Shown piece after piece: positions 8,863-16,754 of a stretch of 46,729 bases of DNA. The stretch's first letter is position 1, and every line of letters starts with the position of its first letter. The position numbers and the translations under genes were made by a program. Below the pieces are notes generated by a model that saw only the letters and a list, made by a program, of their open reading frames with translations, had not been told where the DNA came from and did not search any database. The stretch spans positions 1 through 46,729 of the forward strand of contig JASBVG010000014.1 in the NCBI GenBank assembly GCA_030147505.1, read 5' to 3'. Source of the stretch: Tardiphaga sp. (GTDB lineage Bacteria; Pseudomonadota; Alphaproteobacteria; Rhizobiales; Xanthobacteraceae).

Positions 8863-8988
8863 TTAGCCCTGGCGAGCCTTGAAGCGGCGCTGGGTCTTGT
8901 TGATCACGTAGACGCGGCCCTTGCGGCGGACCAGACGGTTATCGCGGTGACGAGCACGCAGCGATTTCAAAGAGTTACGGACTTTCAT
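8863..8988 (-). CDS. rpmJ: 50S ribosomal protein L36, cysteine-free type
   Basis: Forty-one residues, [20 protein letters not shown] continuing [21 protein letters not shown], with the high Arg/Lys content and the [12 protein letters not shown] core of bacterial L36. L36 is the smallest large-subunit protein and binds 23S rRNA. The four zinc ligands (three Cys and a His) of the zinc-ribbon form are absent; there is no cysteine at all, so this is the zinc-independent (C-minus) form with a slightly extended C-terminus. It stands alone, not in the ribosomal protein operon, and has its own promoter (9101-9129) and terminator (8779-8806). Confidence 0.97.
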   Translation of the reverse strand: MKVRNSLKSLRARHRDNRLVRRKGRVYVINKTQRRFKARQG

Positions 8989-9100
8989 CGGTCGATCCTG
9001 ATAGCTTGCGATCGTGACTTCAAATGCCGTGCATCGCAGGCCGAAATCAGCGAAATATGGGCTTTAACCCGCTGGCAGCCGAGCCGCCCGGGACCCGCGG

Positions 9101-9129
9101 TTTCTAGACACCAAGGGTCGCGCTGTCAA
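9101..9129 (-). promoter_or_regulatory. Sigma-70-type promoter of rpmJ
   Basis: On the minus strand TTGACA (9129-9124) is followed by a 17-base spacer and TAGAAA (9106-9101). The -35 box is a perfect consensus. The start of transcription would fall near 9094, leaving a leader of roughly 105 bases with GC-rich hairpin potential before the rpmJ ATG at 8988. Confidence 0.75.
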
Positions 9130-9216
9130 TCCGAACGGGCAAAATCGCGGCCCGTGCGGACCACATTTGCAGGCATTTGTCACGTCAAACGCCAAATTCC
9201 GTGCGGCAGCACAGTG

Positions 9217-10188
9217 TCACTCCTGCGGCACGTTTGCGGTCTTCACCACCGCGCTCCACTTGGCGATTTCCGCATCCACGAAGGCCGCGAATTCCGCTCC
9301 CGTTCGCTTGCCGGGCTCGACCCCCTGCGTGGCGAACTTTTCGCGGGTCGCCGGCGTGGCCAGGATCTCCCGCATGGCCTCGACCAGCTTTTTATAGACT
9401 GGGCTGTCATTCGCCTGCGGCATGTACATGCCGAACCAGGACGTCGCCTCGAATCCCTTCACGCCCGCCTCGTCGAGAGTGGGCACATCGGGCAGCGAGG
9501 CGGCGCGCTGCAGGCTGGTGACCGCGAGCACACGGATATTGCCGGCCTGCGCAGCGGGGAGCACCGTGGGCAACGTATCGAACATGATCGGAATATGGCC
9601 CCCGATCAGATCGTTCATCGCGGGCGCTGCACCCTTGTACGGAATGTGTTCGATATTGACGCCGGCCATCTGCTTGAACAATTCGCCGGAGAGATGATTG
9701 GCGCCGCCGATGCCGGAAGAACCGAACGACAATTTGCCGGGCTGCCGCTTCGCCATCTCGATCAGTTCGGCGACGCTCTTCGCGGGAAAATCCTTCGACA
9801 CGCACAAGGCGTTCGGCGCCGTCGCGACCACGGCGATCGGCGAGAAGTCCTTTTGCGTATCATAGGGCAGGCGCTTGCGCAGGCTGGGATTGATGACGTG
9901 ATGCGTCGCCGTGATCAGGACCACGCTGCCATCTGGCGGCGACTTCGCAACCATTTCCGATCCGATGGTGCCGGATGCGCCGGGCCTGTTCTCGACAAGC
10001 GTCGTGACGCCGAGCTTGTCGCCGAGATACTGCGCGACGAAGCGCGCGAGGATGTCGGTGGTGCCGCCGGCAGGGAACGGCACGATGATCCTGATCTGAT
10101 TGCCGGGAATGGTCTGCGCCTGCACGGGCGCAGCAATGATGCAGGCGATCACCAGAGCGGCCTGCACGCTTCTTGCGAGCAAATTCAT
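9217..10188 (-). CDS. TctC/Bug-family tricarboxylate transporter substrate-binding protein
   Basis: A 323-aa periplasmic binding protein with signal peptide MNLLARSVQAALVIACIIAA and cleavage after AQA. The mature protein opens with IRIIVPFPAGGTTDILARFV, the first ligand-loop signature of the Bug (TctC) family, followed by ENRPGASGTIGSEMVAKSPP and SFGSSGIGGANHLSGELF, which build the carboxylate pocket. These proteins bind small organic acids for TctAB-type transport; no TctA or TctB gene is next to it, which is usual for this expanded family. ATG 10188 has GAGGGA five bases upstream. Its neighbours on the same strand are two MaoC-like genes and an IclR regulator lies beyond, suggesting uptake and catabolism of an acid. 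Confidence 0.93.
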   Translation of the reverse strand: MNLLARSVQAALVIACIIAAPVQAQTIPGNQIRIIVPFPAGGTTDILARFVAQYLGDKLGVTTLVENRPGASGTIGSEMVAKSPPDGSVVLITATHHVINPSLRKRLPYDTQKDFSPIAVVATAPNALCVSKDFPAKSVAELIEMAKRQPGKLSFGSSGIGGANHLSGELFKQMAGVNIEHIPYKGAAPAMNDLIGGHIPIMFDTLPTVLPAAQAGNIRVLAVTSLQRAASLPDVPTLDEAGVKGFEATSWFGMYMPQANDSPVYKKLVEAMREILATPATREKFATQGVEPGKRTGAEFAAFVDAEIAKWSAVVKTANVPQE

Positions 10189-10274
10189 TTCGTCCCTCGA
10201 TATCAATTTTATTATTGAATGGTGTGCGACCTTAGCCGCACACCATGATGCAAAGCTGACGACGCAAGGAGCGA

Positions 10275-10715
10275 TCAGGCTGCGATTGGAAACTCGACCA
10301 TGGCCTCGCCGGTCGCGACCTTCTCATCGTCCTGGTTTTTCACCAGCACATCGATCAGTACCCAGCGCGATTTCTGCGTCACCTGCTTGGCCTTGATGAT
10401 GCCCACGGGCCTGATCGTATCTCCCGGCTTCACCGGCTTGACCCAGCGGGTTTCCAGGCGGCGATGAATCGCACCGGCCGGATAGGCCCAGTCGGTCAGC
10501 ATGCGGGTGATGAGCCCGAAATTATTCATGCCATGCATGATGATACCGCCGAAATTGGTCTTGCCGAACGAGTTCTTCATGTAATCGTCGTCGAGATGCA
10601 GCGGATTGTAGTCGAGCGACCCGTCGCAAAAGAGACGAATGGACTCGCGCGATACAGCAAAACTTGGACCGTCGATGGTATCGCCGGCATTCAATGTGTC
10701 GAAATTCATGCTCAT
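10275..10715 (-). CDS. MaoC-family dehydratase
   Basis: A 146-aa hot-dog-fold protein of the MaoC family, which hydrates or dehydrates enoyl-CoA-type substrates. The hydratase-2 region is represented by YNPLHLDDDYMKNSFGKTNF, with the catalytic Asp-His pair (D-Y-N-P-L-H), followed by GGIIMHGMNNFGL. The C-terminal half, TRWVKPVKPGDTIRPVGIIK, is the usual strand region. ATG 10715 has AGGAG seven bases upstream. It is 21 bases after the FAS1-like dehydratase gene, so the two probably form a heteromeric enzyme, as many split MaoC pairs do. The substrate cannot be told. Confidence 0.92.
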   Translation of the reverse strand: MSMNFDTLNAGDTIDGPSFAVSRESIRLFCDGSLDYNPLHLDDDYMKNSFGKTNFGGIIMHGMNNFGLITRMLTDWAYPAGAIHRRLETRWVKPVKPGDTIRPVGIIKAKQVTQKSRWVLIDVLVKNQDDEKVATGEAMVEFPIAA

Positions 10716-10736
10716 GAGCTTTCTCCTGCGCTGCGC

Positions 10737-11210
10737 TTACATCGGCCGAATGGTCTGGCCGCGGCCGGAGCAGATGACGTCGCCATGCTGGTTGAAGAAG
10801 ACGTTGTCATGCACGACGAACAGCCGCTCGCGCTTGATGAACTTGTCGAGCGCGCGCGCCTGCAGCGTGATGGTGTCGCCGGGCCGCGCCGGGATGTTGT
10901 AGCTCCAGCTCTGGCCGGCATTCACCGTGCCGGGCGTACGCATCCAGTCATCGGCTGGCGTGCAGGAAAACATCAGCAGGATGTGAATCGAGGGCGGTGC
11001 GATCAGCCCGCCATAAGGCGACGCCTTCGCGTAAGCTTCGTCGAAGTACAGTGGATGATCTTCGCCGACCGAGCGGCAATACAAATGGATCGCTTCCCTG
11101 GTCAGCACATAAGGCAGCGTCTTGCGGGGCGCGCCGGGGACGATCTCGTCCCAGACTTTCCGCAAGTTCGCATCCTTCCAAAAATCCGTCTCAAAAGCTT
11201 GTGCTTGCAT
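10737..11210 (-). CDS. FAS1-like dehydratase / MaoC N-terminal-type protein
   Basis: A 157-aa hot-dog protein of the MaoC_dehydrat_N (FAS1-like) type. The visible core is VLTREAIHLYCRSVGEDHPL, then YFDEAYAKASPYGGLIAPPS, where the catalytic Asp-His of active MaoC domains appears as EDHPLYFDE. AGQSWSYNIPARPGDTITLQ is the second strand region. Such proteins often lack full activity alone and pair with a MaoC partner, here the next gene. I chose ATG 11210, which has GGGAG eleven bases upstream; ATG 11228 lies in the operator region without a ribosome site. It is the first gene of the operon, opposite the IclR regulator. Confidence 0.87.
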   Translation of the reverse strand: MQAQAFETDFWKDANLRKVWDEIVPGAPRKTLPYVLTREAIHLYCRSVGEDHPLYFDEAYAKASPYGGLIAPPSIHILLMFSCTPADDWMRTPGTVNAGQSWSYNIPARPGDTITLQARALDKFIKRERLFVVHDNVFFNQHGDVICSGRGQTIRPM

Positions 11211-11232
11211 CGTGCAGTCATCTCCCATAATA

Positions 11233-11269
11233 TGTTCGCTATACGAACTTTTTATTCATTCAGCGAACA
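11233..11269. promoter_or_regulatory. Inverted-repeat operator between the MaoC operon and iclR-type gene
   Basis: GTTCG-CTATA-CGAAC (11234-11248) is a perfect inverted repeat, and a further AGCGAACA (11262-11269) is the mirror of TGTTCGCT (11233-11240). Three GTTCG half sites in a divergent gap of about 110 bases match the multi-half-site operators of IclR-family regulators. The inference is that the IclR protein encoded at 11324 binds here. Confidence 0.65.
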
Positions 11270-11323
11270 ACATTGATATGATTTTGACCGATCTGCAAGC
11301 CGCAGATTTCGAAGGAGCCTGAC

Positions 11324-12091
11324 GTGGCGAAAGAGAGCGATGGATTTGTGCGTGCGATCGCGCGCGGCTTTGCGACGGTGGAGGCACTCGGCAAGCCGCC
11401 CGGACGCCATACGCTGTCTGAGGTCGCGGTGATCGCGGGCCTCACCCGCGCCACTGCGCGCCGCATGCTGGCGACGCTGGTGGCAATGAATTATTGCGAG
11501 GCCGATGGCCGCTATTTCAGCCTGCGCCCGCGCGCGCTCGGGCTTGGCCTCTCCTATCTCAACGCGCTGCCCTATTGGGGCTATGCCCAGCGTGCGCTCG
11601 AAGACCTGCGCAACGAGACCGGCGAGTCCTGCGCACTGGCGGTGCTCGACGAGACCGAGATCGTCTATGCGCTGCGCCTGCCGGCGCGCCGCATCCTTGC
11701 CGCCAACCTCGCCGTCGGTAGCCGCCTGCCTGCACATGCGGTGTCGCTGGGCCGCGTGCTGCTCGCTGCGTTACCGCCCGACAAACGTGCCCACTATCTT
11801 GCGACCGCCGACTTCCAGCCGATCACCGCGCGCACTATCGTCGATCCGGCGGAGCTCGGGCGCGAACTCGACCGTGTCGATCACGAGGGTTACGGCTGGA
11901 TCGACGGCGAACTCGACCCCGCGATCTGCGGCATCGCCGTGCCGGTCCGCGACCATGCCGGCCGCGTGGTCGCCGCGATCAGCATCAATACGATTTCGGG
12001 CACGCTGAGCGAGGCGGAAGCGAAGGAGAAATATCTCGTGCCGCTGCGACGCACGGCGCAGGATATTCGCACGCAGGCTTCGGCGGGATAG
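11324..12091 (+). CDS. IclR-family transcriptional regulator
   Basis: A 255-aa regulator with an N-terminal winged helix-turn-helix (about residues 8-70: VRAIARGFATVEALG, then LSEVAVIAGLTRATARRMLA) and a C-terminal effector domain (about residues 80-250: CALAVLDETEIVYALRLPA, GSRLPAHAVSLGRVLLAAL, and the AAISINTISG end). It resembles the PcaR/PcaU/CatR branch that responds to aromatic or dicarboxylic acid intermediates. The GTG start at 11324 has GAAGGAG five to six bases upstream. It is divergent from the MaoC/TctC genes and probably controls them and itself through the operator at 11233-11269. The effector is unknown. Confidence 0.94.
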   Translation: MAKESDGFVRAIARGFATVEALGKPPGRHTLSEVAVIAGLTRATARRMLATLVAMNYCEADGRYFSLRPRALGLGLSYLNALPYWGYAQRALEDLRNETGESCALAVLDETEIVYALRLPARRILAANLAVGSRLPAHAVSLGRVLLAALPPDKRAHYLATADFQPITARTIVDPAELGRELDRVDHEGYGWIDGELDPAICGIAVPVRDHAGRVVAAISINTISGTLSEAEAKEKYLVPLRRTAQDIRTQASAG

Positions 12092-12094
12092 CCC

Positions 12095-12254
12095 CCACAC
12101 TCCGCCCTCATTCTGAGGAGCGCGCAAAGCGCGCGTCTCCCAGCGAATGGCGAAGCCATTCGCAAGGGATGGCGGCAAACTCGGGGCCCGGCCAGCTCAT
12201 GGTTCGAGACGCGCGCGAGGGCGCGCTCCTCACCACGAGGGCTAGAGAGTGTGG
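12095..12254. repeat. Intergenic repeat, family A, copy 1
   Basis: A 160-base noncoding element with 8-base terminal inverted repeats (CCACACTC at 12095-12102, GAGTGTGG at 12247-12254). Inside are GGTTCGAGACGCGCGC and GCGCGCTCCTCACCA blocks that recur at 28194-28317 in the same orientation and at 24836-24962 reversed. It contains no open reading frame of note. Confidence 0.8.
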
Positions 12255-12256
12255 CT

Positions 12257-12694
12257 TCAACCTATCCTGCCGTTCTCTCTGAGCAGGTCCTGCATCGCGT
12301 CCCATTTCCGATTGAGATACACGGCCAACTGAACCGGCATCCAACAGACCAGATAGACGATCGCGAGAATGACTGTCAGCAGCCCGAGCCAGTGGGCCCA
12401 GTCGCGGAACAACGGGCGCGCCGCTCCCAGATAATAGTCGATATCGAGGTAAATCCGGCCGCCGACAGCCAAGCCGACCAATGGGACGAATATGCAAATG
12501 GCCGTCGCATTGTAGCGCAACAGGACCAACAGAAGCGCCGGCGACAGGCCGAGGGAAAGTCCGAAAACGATTTGCCCGACCGTTTCGCGCGTTGGGATCT
12601 CTATCGGGACGCCGAAGACGATGACATAGGCCACCGCGAGACACAGCGCCAATCCCGAGATCGGGCGCCGTAATTTCGGCGGAACGGAAATCAC
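12257..12694 (-). CDS. Inner-membrane protein of unknown function
   Basis: A 145-aa protein with four hydrophobic segments: ISGLALCLAVAYVIVFGV, VFGLSLGLSPALLLVLL, TAICIFVPLVGLAVGG and WLGLLTVILAIVYLVCWM. The C-terminus (YLNRKWDAMQDLLRENGRIG) is charged and probably cytoplasmic. I do not recognise a family. The GTG start at 12694 has a strong GGAGG five bases upstream, which supports it as a true gene. It is flanked by repeat copy 1 downstream and a REP-like hairpin upstream, and seems to be a single-gene unit. Confidence 0.72.
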   Translation of the reverse strand: MISVPPKLRRPISGLALCLAVAYVIVFGVPIEIPTRETVGQIVFGLSLGLSPALLLVLLRYNATAICIFVPLVGLAVGGRIYLDIDYYLGAARPLFRDWAHWLGLLTVILAIVYLVCWMPVQLAVYLNRKWDAMQDLLRENGRIG

Positions 12695-12818
12695 GCCAAC
12701 CTCCGGAATGACGGCTTCGGACTTTCACAAGCTTAGCGACAGTGAAACCACCCTACGCCACTATGCCTGGAATGCACAGATTGGACGTGGTCCATGGTGC
12801 GTGTTGTTTCAGCTCCGC

Positions 12819-12847
12819 GGCGGATTACGGCTTCGCCTAACCCGCCC
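12819..12847. repeat. REP-like hairpin element
   Basis: GGCGGATTACGGCTTCGCC followed by TAACCCGCC folds back on itself (GGCGG-TTA against TAA-CCGCC). This is a very common extragenic element in proteobacteria. It has no T-run, so it is not called as a terminator, although it lies after the PepSY unit. Confidence 0.65.
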
Positions 12848-12864
12848 TACGTCTCGGAATATTG

Positions 12865-13035
12865 TCAGCGCGTGGCGGTCAGATGACAGGCTATCATCAC
12901 CAGTGGCAACGCGAGGGTGAGCCAACACAGCGCCCACCAGATGCCGCCCTCGCCTATCAGGCCGGCGAGCAGGCCGAGCAAGGTCGATAGCGAAAGAATG
13001 ATCGGCCACAGCCATTGACGCCTGAAGCTGCTCAT
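12865..13035 (-). CDS. 56-aa membrane protein coupled to the PepSY gene
   Basis: A short protein, MSSFRRQWLWPIILSLSTLL and onward, with two hydrophobic helices (about residues 9-25 and 30-50) separated by the loop GEGGIW. Its ATG (13035-13033) overlaps the TGA of the PepSY gene (13034-13032) as ATGA, so translation is almost certainly coupled. Small membrane proteins after PepSY genes are common in siderophore receptor loci, where they are annotated under several DUF names; I cannot assign this one to a specific family. It probably works with the PepSY protein in the inner membrane. Confidence 0.75.
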   Translation of the reverse strand: MSSFRRQWLWPIILSLSTLLGLLAGLIGEGGIWWALCWLTLALPLVMIACHLTATR

Positions 13036-14183
13036 CGTGCGGCTGCCTGCAATCCGGCCACTGCGATGCCCGCACGGCGCCGGCGGCGCTTTGCCCACCA
13101 CAGATACAATCCGCTGATCAGCACGACGATGGTTACGATGTCCAGCACCGCCCAGATAACTTTCAGCGGCAGGCCGCCATAGTCGCCGAAATGCAGCGGC
13201 TGCGACATGAACAGCGCCGTCGCATACCATGGCATGTCGCGCACCGAGACGACGTGGCCAGTCGTGGCATCGGCCAAAGCGGGCTTGAGGATACGGCTGG
13301 TGATCGGGGTGTTGCCGGTGAGGAAGATCGCCACATGCGACGGCGTCGCGAAGGGCGTGCCGGGAAAGGCGACCGTCATGACATTCATGCCGGGGACGGC
13401 GCTGCGGACCTCGCGCAGCACGTCGTCGATGCGGGCGCGCTTCGTCGGATCATCCGCAGGCTTCGCCTGCGCAGCCATCTCGACGAGCTGATTGGCCTGC
13501 CAGGCGAGTTCGATCGGCGCAGCCAGCGTGTTGATCACGCCGGTGAAGCTGACGACGGCGAACCAGGCCAGCGTGCCGATGCCGAGCAGATTGTGCAGAT
13601 CGAGCCATGTGCGCTGGCGGCTGCCGCCGAGGCGGACAGCGCCGAAATCGAGCCGACGCGTGAATGGCCCGTAGAGCACGACGCCGGAGACGATGGCGAT
13701 GCACAACAGAAGCCCCATGACGCCAAGGAACAACGTGCCCCAGATGCCGGCGAACAAATCGAGATGCAGCCGCAGCATCACATAGAGAAAGCCCTCATTG
13801 GGCTGCGGGACCTCGATCTGCTTTCCGGTGCGGGTGTCGAACACCTGATAGTGGAAAGCGCCGGGATCGGTCGTCATCAACGGCGAGGTCGGCACTTTCA
13901 CGATGGGATGATCGCGATCGTAAAACAGATAGGGCACGACCTGCCCAGGGCGCGCGGCCAGCGCACGGGCGATGATGTCGTCGATGGAGGCCGTGCCCGG
14001 CGCGATCTTGGTGGTTTCGAGCTTGAGGTCGGGGCCGAGTTCATCCTTGAAGATCAAGGGTAGACCGGTGATGCAGAGCATCAGCGCGAACAGCGTGCAG
14101 ATCAGGCTGGTCCACCGATGCAGCCATGACCAGATACGAATGGTGCGCGGAGTCATGACGGGGCGTACCCGTTGGGGAGGCAT
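13032..14183 (-). CDS. PepSY-associated TM protein (PiuB-type)
   Basis: A 383-aa inner-membrane protein of the PepSY_TM family. It shows the N-terminal helix SWLHRWTSLICTLFALMLCI, a large periplasmic loop with a PepSY-like segment (residues about 60-130), helix GTLFLGVMGLLLCIAIVSGVV, DLHNLLGIGTLAWFAVVSFT with the conserved histidine, a second periplasmic loop, and the last helix ending in a basic RRRRR tail. Relatives are iron-regulated and are thought to be membrane reductases that help release iron from siderophores; histidines in HRW and LHN fit haem or metal binding. It follows the TonB receptor on the same strand, with a repeat between them. ATG 14156 is an alternative start. Confidence 0.9.
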   Translation of the reverse strand: MPPQRVRPVMTPRTIRIWSWLHRWTSLICTLFALMLCITGLPLIFKDELGPDLKLETTKIAPGTASIDDIIARALAARPGQVVPYLFYDRDHPIVKVPTSPLMTTDPGAFHYQVFDTRTGKQIEVPQPNEGFLYVMLRLHLDLFAGIWGTLFLGVMGLLLCIAIVSGVVLYGPFTRRLDFGAVRLGGSRQRTWLDLHNLLGIGTLAWFAVVSFTGVINTLAAPIELAWQANQLVEMAAQAKPADDPTKRARIDDVLREVRSAVPGMNVMTVAFPGTPFATPSHVAIFLTGNTPITSRILKPALADATTGHVVSVRDMPWYATALFMSQPLHFGDYGGLPLKVIWAVLDIVTIVVLISGLYLWWAKRRRRRAGIAVAGLQAAAR

Positions 14184-14202
14184 GATGCCGCACTCTCCAA
14201 CT

Positions 14203-14287
14203 GTCGTCGCCCGGCTTGACCGGGCGATCCAGTATACACTGCGAGAGATGAGTTTACTGGGTCACCCGGTCGAGCCGGGTGACGACA
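14203..14287. repeat. Intergenic repeat, family B, copy 1
   Basis: GTCGTC-GCCCGG-CTTGA-CCGGGC at the left and GGGTCACCCGGTCGAGCCGG plus GTGACGAC at the right form a two-arm palindromic element with GATCCAGTA and TTTACTGGGTC in the middle. Related copies lie at 20244-20328, 30316-30349 and, in part, 31659-31687. Confidence 0.75.
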
Positions 14288-14316
14288 AGCGAGATGGTGG
14301 TGGGACGCGGCGTGCA

Positions 14317-16605
14317 TCACCACCGATACCGCAGCCCCGCCAGCACCGTGCGGCGGTTGGCGTATTGGCAATAGAAGCCCGACGAGCAGCTCGAATAATA
14401 TTCCTTGTCCAACAGGTTGTTGACGTTGAGCGTCAGCGCCATGCCGTTTAGGCTGCGATTGAGATTGCCGAGTTCGTATTTGAGCGCGAGATCTGCGACC
14501 GTATAGGCCGCCGTGCGCAGCGTGTTGTAGTCGTCGCCGAAAGTGGAGCCGACATGGCGGACGCCGGCGCCGACGGTCAGGCCAGTCACCGGGCCGGTGC
14601 GGAAGGTGTAGTTGGCCCAGACCGAGCCGTAGAAATCCGGCACCGCCTGCGGACGCATGCCGAGCAGCAGCGTATCTGTAGATTTTGTGACGCGGGTGTC
14701 GAGGAAGGTGAGCGCGCCGACGAGTTCGAGGCTGTCGGTGACATTGCCGCGCGCTTCCAGTTCGACGCCGGTGGAGCGGACCTCGCCCTGCTGGACGAGG
14801 AGGCCCGGGATGGCCGACGGCGACTGCACGTTCTGCTGCCGGATATCGAACACCGCGGCGGTGAGCAGGATCGGCAGGAAGGTCGGCTGATATTTCACGC
14901 CGGCTTCATATTGCTCGCCGGTGGTGGGCATGAAAGGCGTGCCATTGGCGCTGACGCCGACGACCGGCTCGAACGAAGTGGCGTAGCTCACATAAGGCGC
15001 GACGCCATTATCGAAGCGATAGAGCAAACCGGCGCGATAGGTGGTCTTGGCGTCAGACTGGGTCTGGCGACCGGCCACGGGATTGAAGGCGGTCACGCGG
15101 GAATCCGTGGTCTGGTCGGCCCAATCGTGACGCACGCCAAGAGTGGCACGCCAGCCCCCCAAGCTGATCTGGTCCTGCGCATAGAGACCGGCCTGCGACA
15201 AGCGCTGCGTGTTGTCGAAGGCGTTCATAAAGGGGCCGACCGGCTGACCATAGACGGGATTGACCACATCGAGGGGCGTCGCGCCGCCGATCTGATACAG
15301 CCAGTTGCTGCGCGTTTCCTGATAGTCCACGCCGGTGACGAGCTTGTGCTGCAGGGCGCCGGTGCCGAAATCGAATTGCAGGCGATTGTCGGTGGCGAGG
15401 TTGTTCGCATCTTCCAGCGAGCGGATGCCCCAGCGCGGCAACTGGCCGGTGGCGGTCATCGGCGCATTCATCTGCAGCGACTGGAAGTTGGTCTGCACAT
15501 GGCCGTAGCGCAGGGTCGAATACAGGCTGACCACGTCATTGAGGCGCTTGTCGAACTGATAGCCGACGCCATACTGCTCGCGCTTGAAGTGATCGAAAGC
15601 GGGATCGCCGACATTGAGCTTCGAGTTCAGGTAAGGCCGATACTGCGCGGGCGCGAGCGACTTAGCATAGATGGAGTTGAAGTAACCGCCCTGCGGATCG
15701 TTCTGATAGTAGCTCTGGATGGTCAGGCGCGTATCCATATCCGGCGCCCAGGTGATCGCGGGTGCCACGGCAACGCGCTGCTCATCGACGCCGTCATAGC
15801 GCGTGCCGGACTGGCGACCGATGGCGCTGAGGCTGTAGAGCCAGCGACCTTCCTTATCCAGCGCGCCCTGGCTGGTAACACCCGACTGGATACGGCCATA
15901 GGTGCCGCCTTCGACGCGGAATTCATTGAAGGGCGTGGCGCTCGGCATGCGGCTGATCATGTTGACGAGACCGCCGGGGCTGGTCTGACCATAGAGCATC
16001 GCCGAAGGGCCTTTCAGCACATCGACGCGATCGAGCAGGAAGGGGTCGATGGACGACACCGCAAACGCCTGGCCGCGCGGCAGCTTCAGTCCATCGAGGA
16101 AACTGACGTAACTGGTCGTGAGGCCAAACGATCCGAAGCCGCGCATAAAGATGCTGTCGTAGCGGGCATTGGTATCGGCATCGGAGAGGACGCCTGCGGT
16201 GTAGCGCAGTGCATTGCCAACGGTCTGGACGTTCTGATCGTCCATCTGGCGGCGGGTGACGGTTGAGATCGATTGCGCCGTTTCCAGCACGGGTGTGTCG
16301 GTCTTGGTGGCCGTTCCCGAGGATTTGTCGAGATAGCGATCTGAGGTGTTGGTCGCGCTCACCGGCTGAACGGCTGGCGCCGTTGCCGCGACGGGTGCGC
16401 GCGATGGCGTACGAGCGGTGCCGCGCTGGGCAACGGCAGGCCGGGTCGCCGTGCGACGGGCGGCACGGCGCTGCTCGGGAGACTGCACGGTGACTGCGGG
16501 AAGCGCCACCGATGGCTCGCGTGCCGTCTGCGCCGTGGCTTCCGGTGTGCCCATCAACGCCGCGGCAATGGCCGCTCCGACGACGATCCTGTGCTCGCTT
16601 CCCAT
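14317..16605 (-). CDS. TonB-dependent siderophore receptor
   Basis: A 762-aa outer-membrane receptor from ATG 16605. It has a signal peptide (IVVGAAIAAALMGTPEATAQ), a long Ala/Pro/Arg-rich stretch that includes the probable TonB box near LPAVTVQSP, a plug domain (about residues 90-230, with RQMDDQNVQTVGNALRYT, RGFGSF and LDRVDVLKGPSAMLYGQ) and a 22-strand barrel ending in GLRYRW with the terminal aromatic residue. There is no N-terminal signalling domain. The family imports ferric siderophores using TonB energy. The frame is open 54 codons further upstream, into the operator region, so ATG 16605 with GGGGA upstream is preferred. It is followed by the PepSY gene and faces a TetR gene. Confidence 0.93.
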   Translation of the reverse strand: MGSEHRIVVGAAIAAALMGTPEATAQTAREPSVALPAVTVQSPEQRRAARRTATRPAVAQRGTARTPSRAPVAATAPAVQPVSATNTSDRYLDKSSGTATKTDTPVLETAQSISTVTRRQMDDQNVQTVGNALRYTAGVLSDADTNARYDSIFMRGFGSFGLTTSYVSFLDGLKLPRGQAFAVSSIDPFLLDRVDVLKGPSAMLYGQTSPGGLVNMISRMPSATPFNEFRVEGGTYGRIQSGVTSQGALDKEGRWLYSLSAIGRQSGTRYDGVDEQRVAVAPAITWAPDMDTRLTIQSYYQNDPQGGYFNSIYAKSLAPAQYRPYLNSKLNVGDPAFDHFKREQYGVGYQFDKRLNDVVSLYSTLRYGHVQTNFQSLQMNAPMTATGQLPRWGIRSLEDANNLATDNRLQFDFGTGALQHKLVTGVDYQETRSNWLYQIGGATPLDVVNPVYGQPVGPFMNAFDNTQRLSQAGLYAQDQISLGGWRATLGVRHDWADQTTDSRVTAFNPVAGRQTQSDAKTTYRAGLLYRFDNGVAPYVSYATSFEPVVGVSANGTPFMPTTGEQYEAGVKYQPTFLPILLTAAVFDIRQQNVQSPSAIPGLLVQQGEVRSTGVELEARGNVTDSLELVGALTFLDTRVTKSTDTLLLGMRPQAVPDFYGSVWANYTFRTGPVTGLTVGAGVRHVGSTFGDDYNTLRTAAYTVADLALKYELGNLNRSLNGMALTLNVNNLLDKEYYSSCSSGFYCQYANRRTVLAGLRYRW

Positions 16606-16652
16606 TCGATAGTCCCCATTCCCCAATCGCGAATGGGTGCGACGAATAAACG

Positions 16653-16671
16653 GGACGGGACCGTCCTGTCC
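16653..16671. promoter_or_regulatory. TetR-type palindromic operator
   Basis: GGACGGGACCGTCCTGTCC is a 19-base palindrome with one mismatched pair around a central base, containing a perfect GGACGG-GA-CCGTCC core. It sits about 48 bases before the TonB receptor ATG and about 84 before the divergent TetR ATG. Size, form and position fit a TetR-family operator acting on both genes. Confidence 0.75.
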
Positions 16672-16754
16672 AGATTGATTGCCAAATGAGGGCAAATCTG
16701 AGATTGGAATTGCTCGAAACACCCGCTTACCGGATGCGCGACTGAAAGACCTGA

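Noticed and set aside
12809..13075. An 88-codon minus-strand frame next to the PepSY gene
   Set aside because: It is in a different phase from the 56-aa protein that overlaps PepSY by ATGA, and its sequence is unlike a protein.
14554..16266. A 570-codon open frame on the plus strand opposite the TonB receptor gene
   Set aside because: It is a high-GC antisense frame, rich in Arg, Ala, Gly, Asp and His with no domain or ribosome site. The minus-strand frame is a clear receptor.
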